This document shows positions 29,101-39,300 of a stretch of DNA of 64,000 nt, piece after piece. Each line of letters begins with the position of its first letter. Positions within the stretch are counted from its first letter, which is position 1. A program made the position numbers and the translations under genes. The DNA lies in assembly GCA_002721895.1 (NCBI GenBank), contig PBLV01000063.1, positions 62,001-126,000 on the forward strand, read 5' to 3'. Source of the DNA: Verrucomicrobiales bacterium. Its GTDB lineage: Bacteria; Verrucomicrobiota; Verrucomicrobiae; Limisphaerales; UBA1100. Below the pieces are notes generated by a model. It had not been told where the DNA came from, did not search any database, and worked only from the letters and a program-made list of their open reading frames with translations.

Positions 29101-29998
29101 TGGTACTGGCGGGGACATTTTAGTTCTGGTCGTTGAGTCTGACAAGAAGACATATACTTTTGGGAAGATGACAAGCACAGAAATCGTTGATGGCGCCATC
29201 TTCGAAAAAACAGAAATAGATACCCTACATAACGTGAACTTAATGGAGTCCCTGCTGGGAGCTTTGGATGGACAAAGTCTTTTGGATATCGGGATTGTAA
29301 ACTTTAATGTTTCTGGAGTTATATTTTCCGAGTCTACTAGCCTTCCGGCGATAAATTCTGGGAACGGTTATTTGCCTGGTATGGATATAAGGATAAATCT
29401 TAACGATACCGCCAGAATTATAGGTAGGGGCGGCAAAGGTGGAACCGGAATGGTTTCAGAGGGGAAAATATTTCAGGGGGACGGGTCTTACGATTCTATG
29501 TCAGACTTTAGGCCTCCGTCGTCAGGTGAAGATGGGGGCGATGCTATAGAAATTCAAGAACAAAACCCTAATGTAAAATTTACAATTAAATGGACCGGCG
29601 ACGCAAAGGTCTTTGCTGGAGGCGGCGGCGGAGGGGGAGGTGGCGCCAACCTTGATGCGAATGCCGAGTGGCCTGGTAGCTCTAAATATAAAATAAACTT
29701 CGCTGGGAGCGGTGGCGGCGGCGCAGGCATGGGCTTGGCCGGATATACCTTGGCTAGCCATGGAGCGTTATTCAATGGGGGCGAAGGTGGTGGCGCCGTC
29801 AATAATAACTCCCGCTTGACCCTTGTGTCTGGTGGCAACGGTGGGGATTCGGGGGAGGATGGGGGCGGCAGCTCCGCCCTAAGGTTTCCTGCTAGTGGAG
29901 GAAAGGCTGGTAAGGCCATATTATACTATGGGCATACTGTCGGAACGTCTCTAATTCTCGACGGCAATACTGCAAATAATACAAAAGGACAGATATAA
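26171..29998 (+). CDS. Tail tip protein with glycan-binding-like units and glycine-rich end, 1275 aa
   Basis: Contains at least three short carbohydrate-binding-like units: FWSPNSSYGAGDIVTYY near residue 8, YWSAGQSYKKFDIVRHR near 200, and YYKHDIVYVPGSDAYYYY near 510. Between them lie two related domains marked NLKFTNRTSREANAILHFIE and SVTFANRSEKEAYAILHFLE, a pattern seen in distal tail proteins. Residues about 700-900 look like a beta sandwich domain. The last 150 residues are very rich in glycine (GRGGKGGTGM; a run of nine glycines near 1157; GGNGGDSGEDGGG), resembling the polyglycine-helix receptor-binding ends of adhesins such as T4-type gp38. It probably contacts the host surface. It precedes the gpL homologue by one base. 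Confidence 0.7.
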   Translation: MSDRYKGFWSPNSSYGAGDIVTYYPSSSDGGYSGSPAFYKLKSGLSTGPVRNNLGYNACPLKNFKWPVLSSVGRDLKLSEDQNFDPTKGDQLDQTISEILSETSDWTQYKYYKINVWDGPNGKSGSLEINSVYWETHTPTAGDPNAADTSTQTFSATGMTTVSVGTYNAPEDVDVTFDEVKDSEEGGELESDNYYISNVQNYKGYWSAGQSYKKFDIVRHRDSNKFYYARKDITSPDVAFNVADITFHIRPPVPNLTENHVGNLEFVGHASSGGFKQAGFESGQSIQIEINGNLKTYSISMLTEKIIVLSMYQFGDREVRQVVESDLLESADSQTQTVLVKTSDLDDENWSSNSFFFDADYGSSISFKGYNAQYEYGDGYKVVKPRGINSLSVDFNLKFTNRTSREANAILHFIENNLGQHEVQQEKYTLEYDQGIDGFNMDGDSLFFPYNNTENLTRKFYCFDFNHTIEGEDVHTVDARIFNNNTSILHRNDYLYVNKPEVYDAEQTYYKHDIVYVPGSDAYYYYQGEENARGDPPTGLYGVSINKDKWTREFYWKPSSSFNVNHSPSIAELSSKASAYKQYFPKNKNNVNLLSFSVTFANRSEKEAYAILHFLESHLAYKSFLFIPPAPYNRKRRFICQQWDHTYTFRDSHTITAKFEQYSLGQNTPLDDDEMDNLTPTVENRSARLALVNPVELRSSSLGVFVLKNQIEIKNTGETEASNIVASVSGDFTMSSLAFNRDDGAYLSAVDGISRKTNTANYDNSEGGAFLYEESGSAKSQDNLGRIGTLDFAAGKLTNRAAAGVAHISKDFLNPNKDPTLKPGESAFAEIYYTTGAAEKGEVLGNLTVTYKSLDTDKTSKYEITATVAQDHIVPETIDVAIEGTPEADIYKKSYSIDRYSEFDFISEENVFQTIQHSAILEDSIMAEPQDLSEVTNMLSQNGLEGKLALGIVYDSEWKYLSTSVAVGSSLGGNLPTGTGGDILVLVVESDKKTYTFGKMTSTEIVDGAIFEKTEIDTLHNVNLMESLLGALDGQSLLDIGIVNFNVSGVIFSESTSLPAINSGNGYLPGMDIRINLNDTARIIGRGGKGGTGMVSEGKIFQGDGSYDSMSDFRPPSSGEDGGDAIEIQEQNPNVKFTIKWTGDAKVFAGGGGGGGGGANLDANAEWPGSSKYKINFAGSGGGGAGMGLAGYTLASHGALFNGGEGGGAVNNNSRLTLVSGGNGGDSGEDGGGSSALRFPASGGKAGKAILYYGHTVGTSLILDGNTANNTKGQI

Positions 29999-29999
29999 C

Positions 30000-31043
30000 A
30001 TGGATAGCGACAGCGCAAAAGAACGAATAACAGACGAAATTTTTAAATTAGAATCTGATGCTATTATTGAAATGTTTGAAATTGATTTCTCTAATTTGCA
30101 GAATGATTTTTCCTTTCTAGATAAACAGTATAAAATTAATCTAGGGTCTGAGCCTGTATATAGGTTTTGTTCATCTGTAAATTTGACCAACCCAATAATT
30201 TGGCAAGGAAAACAATATCAGCCACTACCCGTTCATACTACAGATTTTGAAATTCCATCTGATGGGAGGCTGCCGAGGCCTAAATTAATAATCGCCAACC
30301 CTTCAGGCTTATTGTCAACTATAGTGTTGATGAATTACGACTTTCACGGGTGCAAGGTCACTCGAAAGAGGACTTTCGTTAAATTTCTTGACGATGCAAA
30401 CTTTAGGGATAGAACCGACAAGAATGGCGCCGTTGTTAAGGAGGGCAATCCTAGCGGTCAAGCAGACCCTCAGGCGTTCCTCCCTGACGAAGCTTTCTAC
30501 ATCAATAAAAAAACCGCCGAAACTCGTGAGAGCCTGGAGTTTGAGCTAACTTCAATTTTGGAAATGGAGGGAGTTAGGTTTCCTGCCAGGGAAATGTTGG
30601 CCGACCACTGCTCGTTTAGGTATAGGGGGTTGGGATGTAATTACTGCGGGATACCCTGTGAGACAGAAACTGGAAAATCTTTCGCTGAATACGGTATATC
30701 TGCGTATACTCATCCAGACAATGACGCGCCTATACAGCTCGCCAATCAATCTGGGAGAGATATAATTGAAACAATCAAATGGAGCGTAGACAGGGGGTAT
30801 AATAAGGGTAATGTGGTCAACTGGCCCGGGCATAAGGAGCCGTTGGTGCCCTCGCTTTTTGTTTGTGTGCAAACCCACGAAGAGCCTTCTCCAAACCCAT
30901 ACATATCTAAAGAGTTTTGGATCATGGACAGTTGTCAAAAAACCCTTAACGCCTGCCTTAAGCGGTGGGGAGCGGAAGTTCGAAGCGGTAGGGGGATACC
31001 CTTCGGGGGGTTCCCTGAAACGGACGGGATGAAGCATGCCTAA
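30000..31043 (+). CDS. Minor tail protein L homologue, 347 aa
   Basis: Matches the lambda gpL family of tail-tip proteins. The N-terminal half has the typical IWQGKQYQPLPVHTTDFE and GRLPRPKLIIANPSG segments. The C-terminal part carries conserved cysteines (C204, C213, C216, C220, C312, C319) that in lambda gpL hold a [4Fe-4S] cluster. Between the first cysteine group and the final pair there is an insert of about 90 residues with a carbohydrate-binding-like unit (SVDRGYNKGNVVNWPG, then FVCVQTHEE). The insert separates the presumed cluster ligands further than in lambda. The gene overlaps the gpK-like gene by 8 nt, keeping the lambda order L-K-I-J. Confidence 0.85.
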   Translation: MDSDSAKERITDEIFKLESDAIIEMFEIDFSNLQNDFSFLDKQYKINLGSEPVYRFCSSVNLTNPIIWQGKQYQPLPVHTTDFEIPSDGRLPRPKLIIANPSGLLSTIVLMNYDFHGCKVTRKRTFVKFLDDANFRDRTDKNGAVVKEGNPSGQADPQAFLPDEAFYINKKTAETRESLEFELTSILEMEGVRFPAREMLADHCSFRYRGLGCNYCGIPCETETGKSFAEYGISAYTHPDNDAPIQLANQSGRDIIETIKWSVDRGYNKGNVVNWPGHKEPLVPSLFVCVQTHEEPSPNPYISKEFWIMDSCQKTLNACLKRWGAEVRSGRGIPFGGFPETDGMKHA

Positions 31044-31383
31044 ACTTAATGAACGAATTCTCGCCGACGCAAGGAACTTAGCCAAATCCAATCCGGGCGA
31101 GGAGGCTGCTGGAATCCTCTTTGAGTTCGACGAGGTATTTTTTTATCCCATGAGAAATATCGCTCGCGATAAGACTACCTCTTTTGAGCTAGACAAAAGG
31201 ACCATGCTTCTTAAGGATCGTATCTACGCTATATTCCATTCTCACCCCGAGGGTGACGCCTATCCATCCGACTGGGACAAGGGGGCGTCGGAGGCGCTGG
31301 GGGTTCCGTTTTTGATCTACAGTTTACTCTACGACAATTTTTTATTTTTTGACAAGGGAAAGTGTAATCCCGTACAGGAATAA
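31036..31383 (+). CDS. gpK-like JAMM/MPN peptidase of tail tip, 115 aa
   Basis: A short Mov34/JAB (MPN+) metallopeptidase. It shows the glutamate of EEAAGIL near residue 22 and the zinc-binding signature H-S-H-P-x6-P-S-x2-D (FHSHPEGDAYPSDWD). In lambda gpK this domain is followed by an NlpC/P60 domain; here the protein ends right after the JAMM domain, so the cell wall peptidase half is missing. The gene lies between the gpL homologue and a gpI-gpJ fusion, as in lambda. Its substrate is unknown; the ubiquitin-like fold reported for gpI proteins next to it makes processing of that domain a reasonable guess. Confidence 0.85.
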   Translation: MPKLNERILADARNLAKSNPGEEAAGILFEFDEVFFYPMRNIARDKTTSFELDKRTMLLKDRIYAIFHSHPEGDAYPSDWDKGASEALGVPFLIYSLLYDNFLFFDKGKCNPVQE

Positions 31384-31385
31384 GG

Positions 31386-34300
31386 ATGAAAACGGTCTAT
31401 TTACATGGGGAGTTTGGCGAACGTTTCGGTGAGGAATGGGAATTGAACGTAGATAGTCCGGCTGAAGCAATAAGAGCGCTAGATGTCAATACCGAAAATC
31501 AATTTACTCAAAGCGTGTGGGATTTTGAAGATCCTGACGTTAGGTTTGCTATCGTATGCCTGGGAGACCGAGAGCGAAAGCGTATTGAGGAATTCATTAA
31601 AGGCGACTCGTTTGATGAGGGCCTGCTAGACGCTATATTTGTTAAACAGGAAGAGCTTCCGCTCTCTACCTCCAGAGATGAGATACATTTCATTCCGATT
31701 GTCGAAGGAGAGATCGTAACTGCTGCGAAGTTCATCGCAAAAGCGGCGATTAAAATGGGGGGCGCACTAAAGGGCGCCATGGGCTCTTTTAGCCTGTCAA
31801 AGTTCGCCTTTAATATGTTGGTTCCTATGGCTATAAGCGGTATAGCTAACGCTCTTTTTCCTTCGCCCAAGGTTACAGATCGAACGAGGCAAACAAAATC
31901 GTACCTATTCGACGACCGCCCAAATACAGCCCGCCAAGGGGCGCCTGTTCCTGTAGGGTATGGAATATTAAAGATTGGATCTAATACTCTATCGTTTGGA
32001 AGGACAAACAAGGATAAAGCTGGCGCCCCAAGCGGAGGTCTCATAGAAACCTATACCATGTATACCGTTAACGATATTCTGTCCGAAGGACCAATAGGGG
32101 GACTGTGCGATAATTTTGGAAACCTCGCCGGCCTAAATGCGGACGGAAGAATTCATGGTTATAGCAACTTCGATCAAAATATGGCTCTTAAGTCGATCTT
32201 TCTTAATGACATGGTGGTTATGAACCACCCAACGAATACATTAAATTTTTTAATTAACGAAGATAATTGGCAGCCTAAATGCAATTTGGGCTTCATGGAC
32301 TCTAAGGATGAGCGGCAGGCAAAATTAATAGCCGTATCAGAGGTAGAAATACAAGGGTCCACCACGCTTCCAGGGCCCGAGGTGGACCCGGGACACGTGG
32401 CTAAAAGCGGGTCTATAAAACTCGGAGGTATGCCGGCCAAAATTCAAGATGCCCAACAGCGCGGCGCTAAAGTTTTTGCTTCCCCCATAACCAAGAATAG
32501 AGTTGGAGAAATGAAAATAACCCTGTCTCCCAAGCAGATGTTTCATAACTGGACCGACCAAAGGACTCGGAAGGGCTTCTTTGGGCTTGGCGCCAGAAGT
32601 ACCGTTACTACTGGAACTGCCGCTCAATCGGTAAATATAATTGCCAGAATAAAGGACGGCCCCAAGAGCATTCCTTTAATCGAGCCCCCTCAAGGCTTTG
32701 GCGGGGGTAAGGGGGGCACGGTCTGGGCCGCAGACGACTCAGCTAACCAGAGGGTTGTTCATGGAGCCCTACGTTCCAGCGACAGAAGGGCTGATCCGAT
32801 GCCATGGACAGATAATAAGGCTGCTATCGCGCTGGGTTTTTCTGAGGCGTTATTCTCTGGCGGGGGTAATGGTGATATTTTTTCTAAGGTTCGTGGTATT
32901 ATAGATTTTTGCAAAAAGTTTCATAGCGCATGGACGGATACCACTATAACTGTAACCGTCTCAGACGCGGGAGGATCTAACAAAAGCTTCCAGCAATACC
33001 TCAATGATTATTCTGATGGATGTCGGGCGTATGACGCCTCAAACCAGCCTATATATACCAAAGAACCCCCTAATGCTTTAGCCTCTACCTTAATGTCTCT
33101 TGCGGCCCAAATACAATCCGGGGTGACTCCTGCTGATTTATCTTATAGAAATTATGATGAAATCATGGGTTTGATTAAAAAGTCAATAATTACCGATAAG
33201 GGATTAGTGCTGGGCGCTGATGGGTTTATATATAATTTGAAGGGACGAGATCATTCTCAGCTGGTAGTTAAAGGTATTGCTACTAGCCCTGCAGGGTTGG
33301 ACGTTCATGTGGGACTGCCTTACTTCGGAAAAACAGAGAACTTGGTCTTGAATTTATGCCGTCTAACCCAAGAAATTACCGACCCAAAAGATATGAAGGA
33401 AAAGGCCAGAACCCTCCACCTTTCTGCAATAACAAAAATAGATACCCTTATGGGTCGGCGTATAACTTACGAACATCCTGGTATAGCGATGGTACAGGTT
33501 CCGTTCGATGCTGTAAATTTTCCCCAGCTCCCTGAGAGAAACTATGTGGCCAAACTTAAACGGGTCGCTGTGCCGTCAAACTATAACACGAAAACCCGAA
33601 AATACTTTGGTGCATGGAACGGTCTATTTAAGGGCCAAAAGGAAACAGAAGACTACCACTATGGAGCGATTTCGGAAAAACACCTAGAATGGACAGATAA
33701 TCCAGCATGGATACTACTAGATATACTGCTTAATCAAAGATATGGTGTGGGCACTTTCGGTTTTACTATAAAAGAGGTTGACGTTTGGAGGCTTTACGCT
33801 GCAGCGAAATTCTGTGACGAGCTTGTCGAAACGGGATTTCCCTTGGAACACCCAAAGCGGTCATTTACTAGTACCCATGCTAAGGAATCTAGGGATTATT
33901 TTCTTGCTGGCTCTCCTATCTTAAATTCTTTTGATGTAGATCTTCCTGGGCTAGATGCCGACACAATTAAAGCTGAGTTTAATGGTGGGAGCTCTGACAA
34001 AAAGCACTCCAGGGGTAAAAGCGTCGCATTCTTTATGTCAGATAACACCATTGAGGAAAGGGAGATAATATCTGTGGACCCCGAGGGGAAGACGCTTAAG
34101 CTTATGGGTCCGTCATTCGCTCACCACCCCTCCGCGACAGGTAGTGACTCCGCTAAGGTCGCAACGGGAACATGCGTAATGTCCGTAAGTTACCCAATTG
34201 TTGAGCCCAGATTCTCTGCAAATATACTATTTAAGGAAAAAGAAGAAGCTCTTAGGGTTATTAAGGAAATATGCACAATTTTCCGAACGGTTGTTGTTTA

Positions 34301-36332
34301 TTCTGCGGGAAAAATATCGTTCGCATCCGAAAGAAAAAAGGACCCCAGTATGATGTTCACTGACGCAAACGTTGGGGAGGAGGGATTCTCTTATTCGGGG
34401 AGTCCGAAAACATCTCGGGTCACCGCCGCTAAGGTAAGGTACGCAGATAGGTATGATAATTTTCGCAGTAAGGTCGAGTACTTTGAGGACTCTGCGGGAA
34501 TAGATAAATTTGGGTACAATTTGGAAGAAATACTTGCCGTTGGTTGTACTTCGAGGGGGCAGGCTAGGCGCTTGGCAAAATTTACAGTGCTGGCTCCAGG
34601 GTTGGAGAATGAATACGTCACTTTCGAAACTGGAATGGAGGCCGCGCTCTTGGTTCCCGGCTCTATATTGGAAATTTCTGACTCTAGAAGATTTGGGGAA
34701 AATGTTAACGGCAGGGTTAAGTCTGTTCATGTAGGTAATGATTTTGATCCGTACATTAAGGTAGATAAAATTATGAATAACCTTTCCTTTTATAATCCTG
34801 ATGACCCTACTGATGGACGCGATAAGGTCGAGCTCGCTATCGTGTGTGGTAGGGGTTATGAATTTGTTGGGGATTTAGGTAAGGGCCCGAAAATATCCGA
34901 GGAGCAAGGCGGGGCAACGGGGCTGTATAGGAAAATGTTCGAACTATCCAATACGCAGGTGTCTGGCGGAGCCGCAGGCGCAGACATGTTTGACGAGCAG
35001 GAGCAGTTGTCGTTAATCAGTGGAATCTCAAGGCCGCAAGTAGTTTATTTTGATGGATACGTTGGCGATGACAAGAGCTCCATAGAGGGCATTAAAATTA
35101 AGTTTCCTTTTCAGGCTGTATTGGGATCAAATTTAATAGCTAGCGATAAGCATGGCCTTGCTAATGGAACTCAGATTAAATTCACTTCCCTTGGGAAGTT
35201 GCCATCCGGTATAGACTCCACAAAAACTTACACAGTGTTTATTGACGATGCAGACCAACAGATTAATTCATTTAAAATAAAAGACGGCGAAGATGTTGTT
35301 GAGTTCGAGGATATAGGATTCGCCAAAAGGGATACGAATAATCCATCTGTTCCTGGCGGAGAACATTTCTATTACATTGCTAACGAAAATGACATTCAAA
35401 CTAAAATCGCACTTGGGAAGGTCGGCCCGGGGGCAGTTTGGTCTATACGGGGCTATCGAAGGGATGTAGTTAAGTCGCTCCCGGAATACAACGATGATGA
35501 ACTTAATGAAGTTCACCAGGTGTTGGGAGGGGTAGAAATTCCAAGGTCTTCATATAGGATTTCCCCGGCCTTGGGTCGATACAGGATTTTATACATAGGC
35601 AATCATGGCAATAGTGGAACTGAAAAAATAGTTCAGATTCTTCAGCAGTCTGCTAAGGGAAAGGGGCTCGGAGACACTACCTTTATCTATAACGCAGGAA
35701 TGGCATACAACTCGGAGCGTCATTATAGATACGATGAGGGCGGAGGATGGCTCCAGACTACTAAATTCGGCTTCGTTAAGCAGTTAGACGCTGGCGGAGA
35801 CGAGTTTCAGATTGAAAAAACCGGAACCACCTTGGCTCCTAATTCGGCTGTAAATATTCGTCGAGTAAGTAAGGAGGATGATATATTTTCTATTGCCAAA
35901 ACGCCAGGTGGAGAGGCTAATTTAGATGGCACGTTAAGTATTTTATTCTCAAATTTTAAGATCACAACGATAGATGGCACAAAATATATAAGGGTTTCTG
36001 GCGGCAATGTTTCCGAAAGTGAAGTTGTTGGTGCTAGCGAGCCGAGCAACAGTACTGTGAGCGCAACCCAGCACAATGAGTCCCTAACCCTTGATATCAA
36101 TAGCTTCAAAAATGTGGGCAGAGTTCAGTATAGGGTTCAATCTGTTTCTGAGGCAGAGCCCGGAAAGTACAGGATCAAGGCTTCAGAGTATAATCGCGAC
36201 AAATTCGATTTGATCGAGCGAGAACTAAATATCGAGAAGCCCGTGTTTCCTATTCCACCTCAAGCATCCATGGCAATCCCCACTGCCCCTTCAGATTTTT
36301 CTGTAATAGATGTTACTAACTCACTAGGATAG
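31386..36332 (+). CDS. gpI-gpJ fusion: tail assembly and tip attachment protein, 1648 aa
   Basis: The first about 200 residues resemble lambda gpI-type tail assembly proteins: a beta-grasp-like start (MKTVYLHGEFGERFGEEWEL), then a glycine- and alanine-rich hydrophobic segment (AAIKMGGALKGAMGSFSLSK) and VPMAISGIANALFPSP. From about residue 200 the sequence follows lambda gpJ-type central hub proteins (RQGAPVPVGYGILKIGSNTL; WTDNPAWILLDILLNQRYGV; AKVRYADRYDNF). In lambda these are two genes. gpJ forms the tail tip and binds the receptor. Here the C-terminal region probably joins the giant fibre encoded next. Ribosome binding site is GGAATAAGG, directly before ATG. Confidence 0.85.
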   Translation: MKTVYLHGEFGERFGEEWELNVDSPAEAIRALDVNTENQFTQSVWDFEDPDVRFAIVCLGDRERKRIEEFIKGDSFDEGLLDAIFVKQEELPLSTSRDEIHFIPIVEGEIVTAAKFIAKAAIKMGGALKGAMGSFSLSKFAFNMLVPMAISGIANALFPSPKVTDRTRQTKSYLFDDRPNTARQGAPVPVGYGILKIGSNTLSFGRTNKDKAGAPSGGLIETYTMYTVNDILSEGPIGGLCDNFGNLAGLNADGRIHGYSNFDQNMALKSIFLNDMVVMNHPTNTLNFLINEDNWQPKCNLGFMDSKDERQAKLIAVSEVEIQGSTTLPGPEVDPGHVAKSGSIKLGGMPAKIQDAQQRGAKVFASPITKNRVGEMKITLSPKQMFHNWTDQRTRKGFFGLGARSTVTTGTAAQSVNIIARIKDGPKSIPLIEPPQGFGGGKGGTVWAADDSANQRVVHGALRSSDRRADPMPWTDNKAAIALGFSEALFSGGGNGDIFSKVRGIIDFCKKFHSAWTDTTITVTVSDAGGSNKSFQQYLNDYSDGCRAYDASNQPIYTKEPPNALASTLMSLAAQIQSGVTPADLSYRNYDEIMGLIKKSIITDKGLVLGADGFIYNLKGRDHSQLVVKGIATSPAGLDVHVGLPYFGKTENLVLNLCRLTQEITDPKDMKEKARTLHLSAITKIDTLMGRRITYEHPGIAMVQVPFDAVNFPQLPERNYVAKLKRVAVPSNYNTKTRKYFGAWNGLFKGQKETEDYHYGAISEKHLEWTDNPAWILLDILLNQRYGVGTFGFTIKEVDVWRLYAAAKFCDELVETGFPLEHPKRSFTSTHAKESRDYFLAGSPILNSFDVDLPGLDADTIKAEFNGGSSDKKHSRGKSVAFFMSDNTIEEREIISVDPEGKTLKLMGPSFAHHPSATGSDSAKVATGTCVMSVSYPIVEPRFSANILFKEKEEALRVIKEICTIFRTVVVYSAGKISFASERKKDPSMMFTDANVGEEGFSYSGSPKTSRVTAAKVRYADRYDNFRSKVEYFEDSAGIDKFGYNLEEILAVGCTSRGQARRLAKFTVLAPGLENEYVTFETGMEAALLVPGSILEISDSRRFGENVNGRVKSVHVGNDFDPYIKVDKIMNNLSFYNPDDPTDGRDKVELAIVCGRGYEFVGDLGKGPKISEEQGGATGLYRKMFELSNTQVSGGAAGADMFDEQEQLSLISGISRPQVVYFDGYVGDDKSSIEGIKIKFPFQAVLGSNLIASDKHGLANGTQIKFTSLGKLPSGIDSTKTYTVFIDDADQQINSFKIKDGEDVVEFEDIGFAKRDTNNPSVPGGEHFYYIANENDIQTKIALGKVGPGAVWSIRGYRRDVVKSLPEYNDDELNEVHQVLGGVEIPRSSYRISPALGRYRILYIGNHGNSGTEKIVQILQQSAKGKGLGDTTFIYNAGMAYNSERHYRYDEGGGWLQTTKFGFVKQLDAGGDEFQIEKTGTTLAPNSAVNIRRVSKEDDIFSIAKTPGGEANLDGTLSILFSNFKITTIDGTKYIRVSGGNVSESEVVGASEPSNSTVSATQHNESLTLDINSFKNVGRVQYRVQSVSEAEPGKYRIKASEYNRDKFDLIERELNIEKPVFPIPPQASMAIPTAPSDFSVIDVTNSLG

Positions 36333-36334
36333 TC

Positions 36335-39300
36335 ATGCCAGCAACAAGTATACTCCTTAAATTTAAGGTTCACAGCCTAACCGACACCTACCACGCCGTC
36401 GGGACTTCTGTGCAGGGGTCTTTTAATAAGGAGCTCGGCCGAGGTAGGGATTTGATTGTCGGCGGCGGAGTCGTGACTGAGGATGATCTAAAGCTTGGGG
36501 TTGGAATTGAAACGCAAATCTCTCTAGACGGTAAGTATGGGGAATTCACTATTCGAGTTTACGCCGAAAATGAATTGGGCCTTAGGTCGAAATATGTTGA
36601 GGTTGTAAAGCAGGTTCTAGGTCCGTCCGTGGACGGAACGTATTCCTTTGGGGACGTTCATGTTGCTGCGGGGGAGGTTGTTAGTAGGGAGTTTGTGGGA
36701 TCCGACACTTATGATATCGGTAATACCACTAAGGTGAATTTAGATTTTAGGGGCGCGTCCCCCAATCTTAACTGGAGTCTTTTGGCTCCCCCGGGCCACG
36801 CCCTGGAGGGGAATCAATTGGATTCATCGATGGTTAAGGAAGATGGATTCTTTGACAAGTTTGTCATATCATTCTGGCGCCCAAACGGCTCTGGCGACTA
36901 CGATATTTTGGATAGTGATGATGAGGTCAAGATGATTGATGATATCTTTGGGGATATTTTGGAGGATATGGGGTCTGGTAAATGGCAGTCCCAAACATTT
37001 TTCCTTAACTTCCCTGAATCCAGCTCGACTAACTTCTCTGGGCTGGCGGGTGGAAGCAACAAAAGAAAACTGTTAATTAAAATTGAAGCCCATGCAATTA
37101 AGTTTAATGCAAATGATCCAGATAAAATATCCCACCTGGAGGTAATTCTTGAGAATAGTAAAACCAAATTAAAAACAAATTTTGTTGAGACTGTTGCTAA
37201 TGATTTTATATTTTCATATGAAGCACAAGATGTTGACCTCTCTCGAGTTGAGGTATTGCAGTATAGGGAGAAAACCGCAGGTAATTTTGAACTAGTTAAA
37301 ACGTTTGGGGGCCCAAGTGATAGCGGGGCCAGTAGGGTACAACTGGGGACCATTAAAGCGCAGCAAAAATGGTCTAATGGAAGGGGTAGCGACGGCATTA
37401 CTCCTTTGGTTAATATTTATAAATATGTTATTGCTGTTTACGACTCGTTTGGGTTATCCTCTGCTTATGCCCCCAAGGCCGATGGGAGTTTTCAGGAGGA
37501 GGATAGTATAGCCGACGCGCTGGCCGCTTCGAATAGAACTTTCCAGTCTATTGTTAAGATCGGTGATGTGACCATTGCTGATGTCGCCGACAAGTTTAAT
37601 ATTTCGTGGAGCCTGGTGGACGCAAGGGGTAATGGCATAAGTTTTGACAACGATTCAAATTCAGATTTTGCTTCTGTTGTAAGCGGGGTGGTGGGGTATT
37701 TTCATCGAGAAAACGACTCCCAGGGGACTCACGAGGTAGTTGATGCATTTAAAGTTAAGGATGTTGACGGAGGTGGTTTTGAGGCCGGCGACAGGTTTAC
37801 GAATAAGCTTACCTCTCTTGACATATCTGAATTAAAGCAAGAATATGGTGTCACGCTAATCCCCAATATATCCAAAGACGAAAACAAGCGGATACAGGAA
37901 CTCTTGGGGGTTGGCTCGGAGGCCTCTCGGTCGATATATTTCACCCTAAAACTTCTGGACTCTCGTGGGGAGGTTATAGATGAGCTTGAGGTGTCGGGCA
38001 CCAATGAGCAGCCGCAAATCCTAGACTCGGGAGAAAGCTTGAAATATCATCCTGCAGACCCAGTTGGGTCTATTCGTTTCGATTTTAAGTTTAATGAAAA
38101 TATAGAATACATTAAAATGTTCCGGAAGCCAAGGCTGCATCCGGCCGGAAATAACATTAGGTACGCCCAAAGAAGTACGCGCGTAAATGTGGCAGCACCT
38201 TTTGGGCTAACGACCAATACTCCGTGGGCCGCAAAATACAATACCGAGGGCTCCGGTTGGTTTGGTCACTACTCAGGCAATACTGCAGGCGAAGCCAAAA
38301 CTTATGCCGAAAGTATGGCTGTAGCGGAATATTGGGTATCTGATCAAAAGCTTTCAGATCCAAACTCCACAGAAACCGATACGGGAAAAAGTAGTGCAAC
38401 CATAATTGATAAGGACGTTCCTTTGGTTCAGAGGTCCACTGACGGCTTCAGTGAGGAGGTCACCACCGACATCACTACTCTTTACGATTATGTTATCGTC
38501 CCTTATGATACATTCGGCGCGGGCGTTCCATATCTGATTCCCGGCGTAGAGGTTATCGCCTATCAGGTGGCAACTAAAGATGACGAAGGGTTTGTCGGAT
38601 TTTTAGATGTAATTCCTCCCCAAAAGCCAGAAAACTTTACAGTTAAAACATCTTTTAATACCTTCTTTCTTGAGTGGGATCCTGCCCCCGCCGGCAATAA
38701 GGTTGTTGCCTATAAGGTGACTATGGTTCGGGATTCAAGGCCCCTAAAGGATCGCAGTGGCGCCAAACTTATTGAGGACTCAGACGGGCTTATGTATAAG
38801 GGGGCGGACCAGCAGGGTAATGTTTCCTTTAATAAGTGGATACAAAGCCTTAATAATAGCTCCTGGGCCGCAGTCTCTACGGAGAGCGGCGCGGTGAGCA
38901 AGGCTGGCGTAGTGGAAAATCCTAACGACGCAGGAATAATAAGAACCAGGTCTAAGAATACTGATGGGAGCCACGAGTTTACAAAAATAGACGGACATTT
39001 ATATATTAGTGATGACGGCAAGAAAATGTATAAACATAACGCTAGCGGGTCGGAGGAAACATTCGACGATAAGCTTACTGTTGAAGAATATATAGTCGAA
39101 ACCACCAGCCTGGCGATAGAAGGAGAGAAGAATCAAACTGGATACTTCTTTATTGAGGCTATAGATAGGGTGGGTAATCATAGCCCACTGCATGATCTAC
39201 ACGGCTCATCTGGCACCCTTGGGCAGTCAAAGGTAACAGATATATTTGGGTTCGAGCAAGAGATTACCAAAAAGTTCCCGGGGTCTATAGTCCTCGTTCC

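Noticed and set aside
30552..31091. 179-aa minus-strand open frame across the gpL/gpK junction
   Set aside because: The plus-strand genes have family motifs (cysteines of gpL, JAMM of gpK), so the antisense frame is a shadow.
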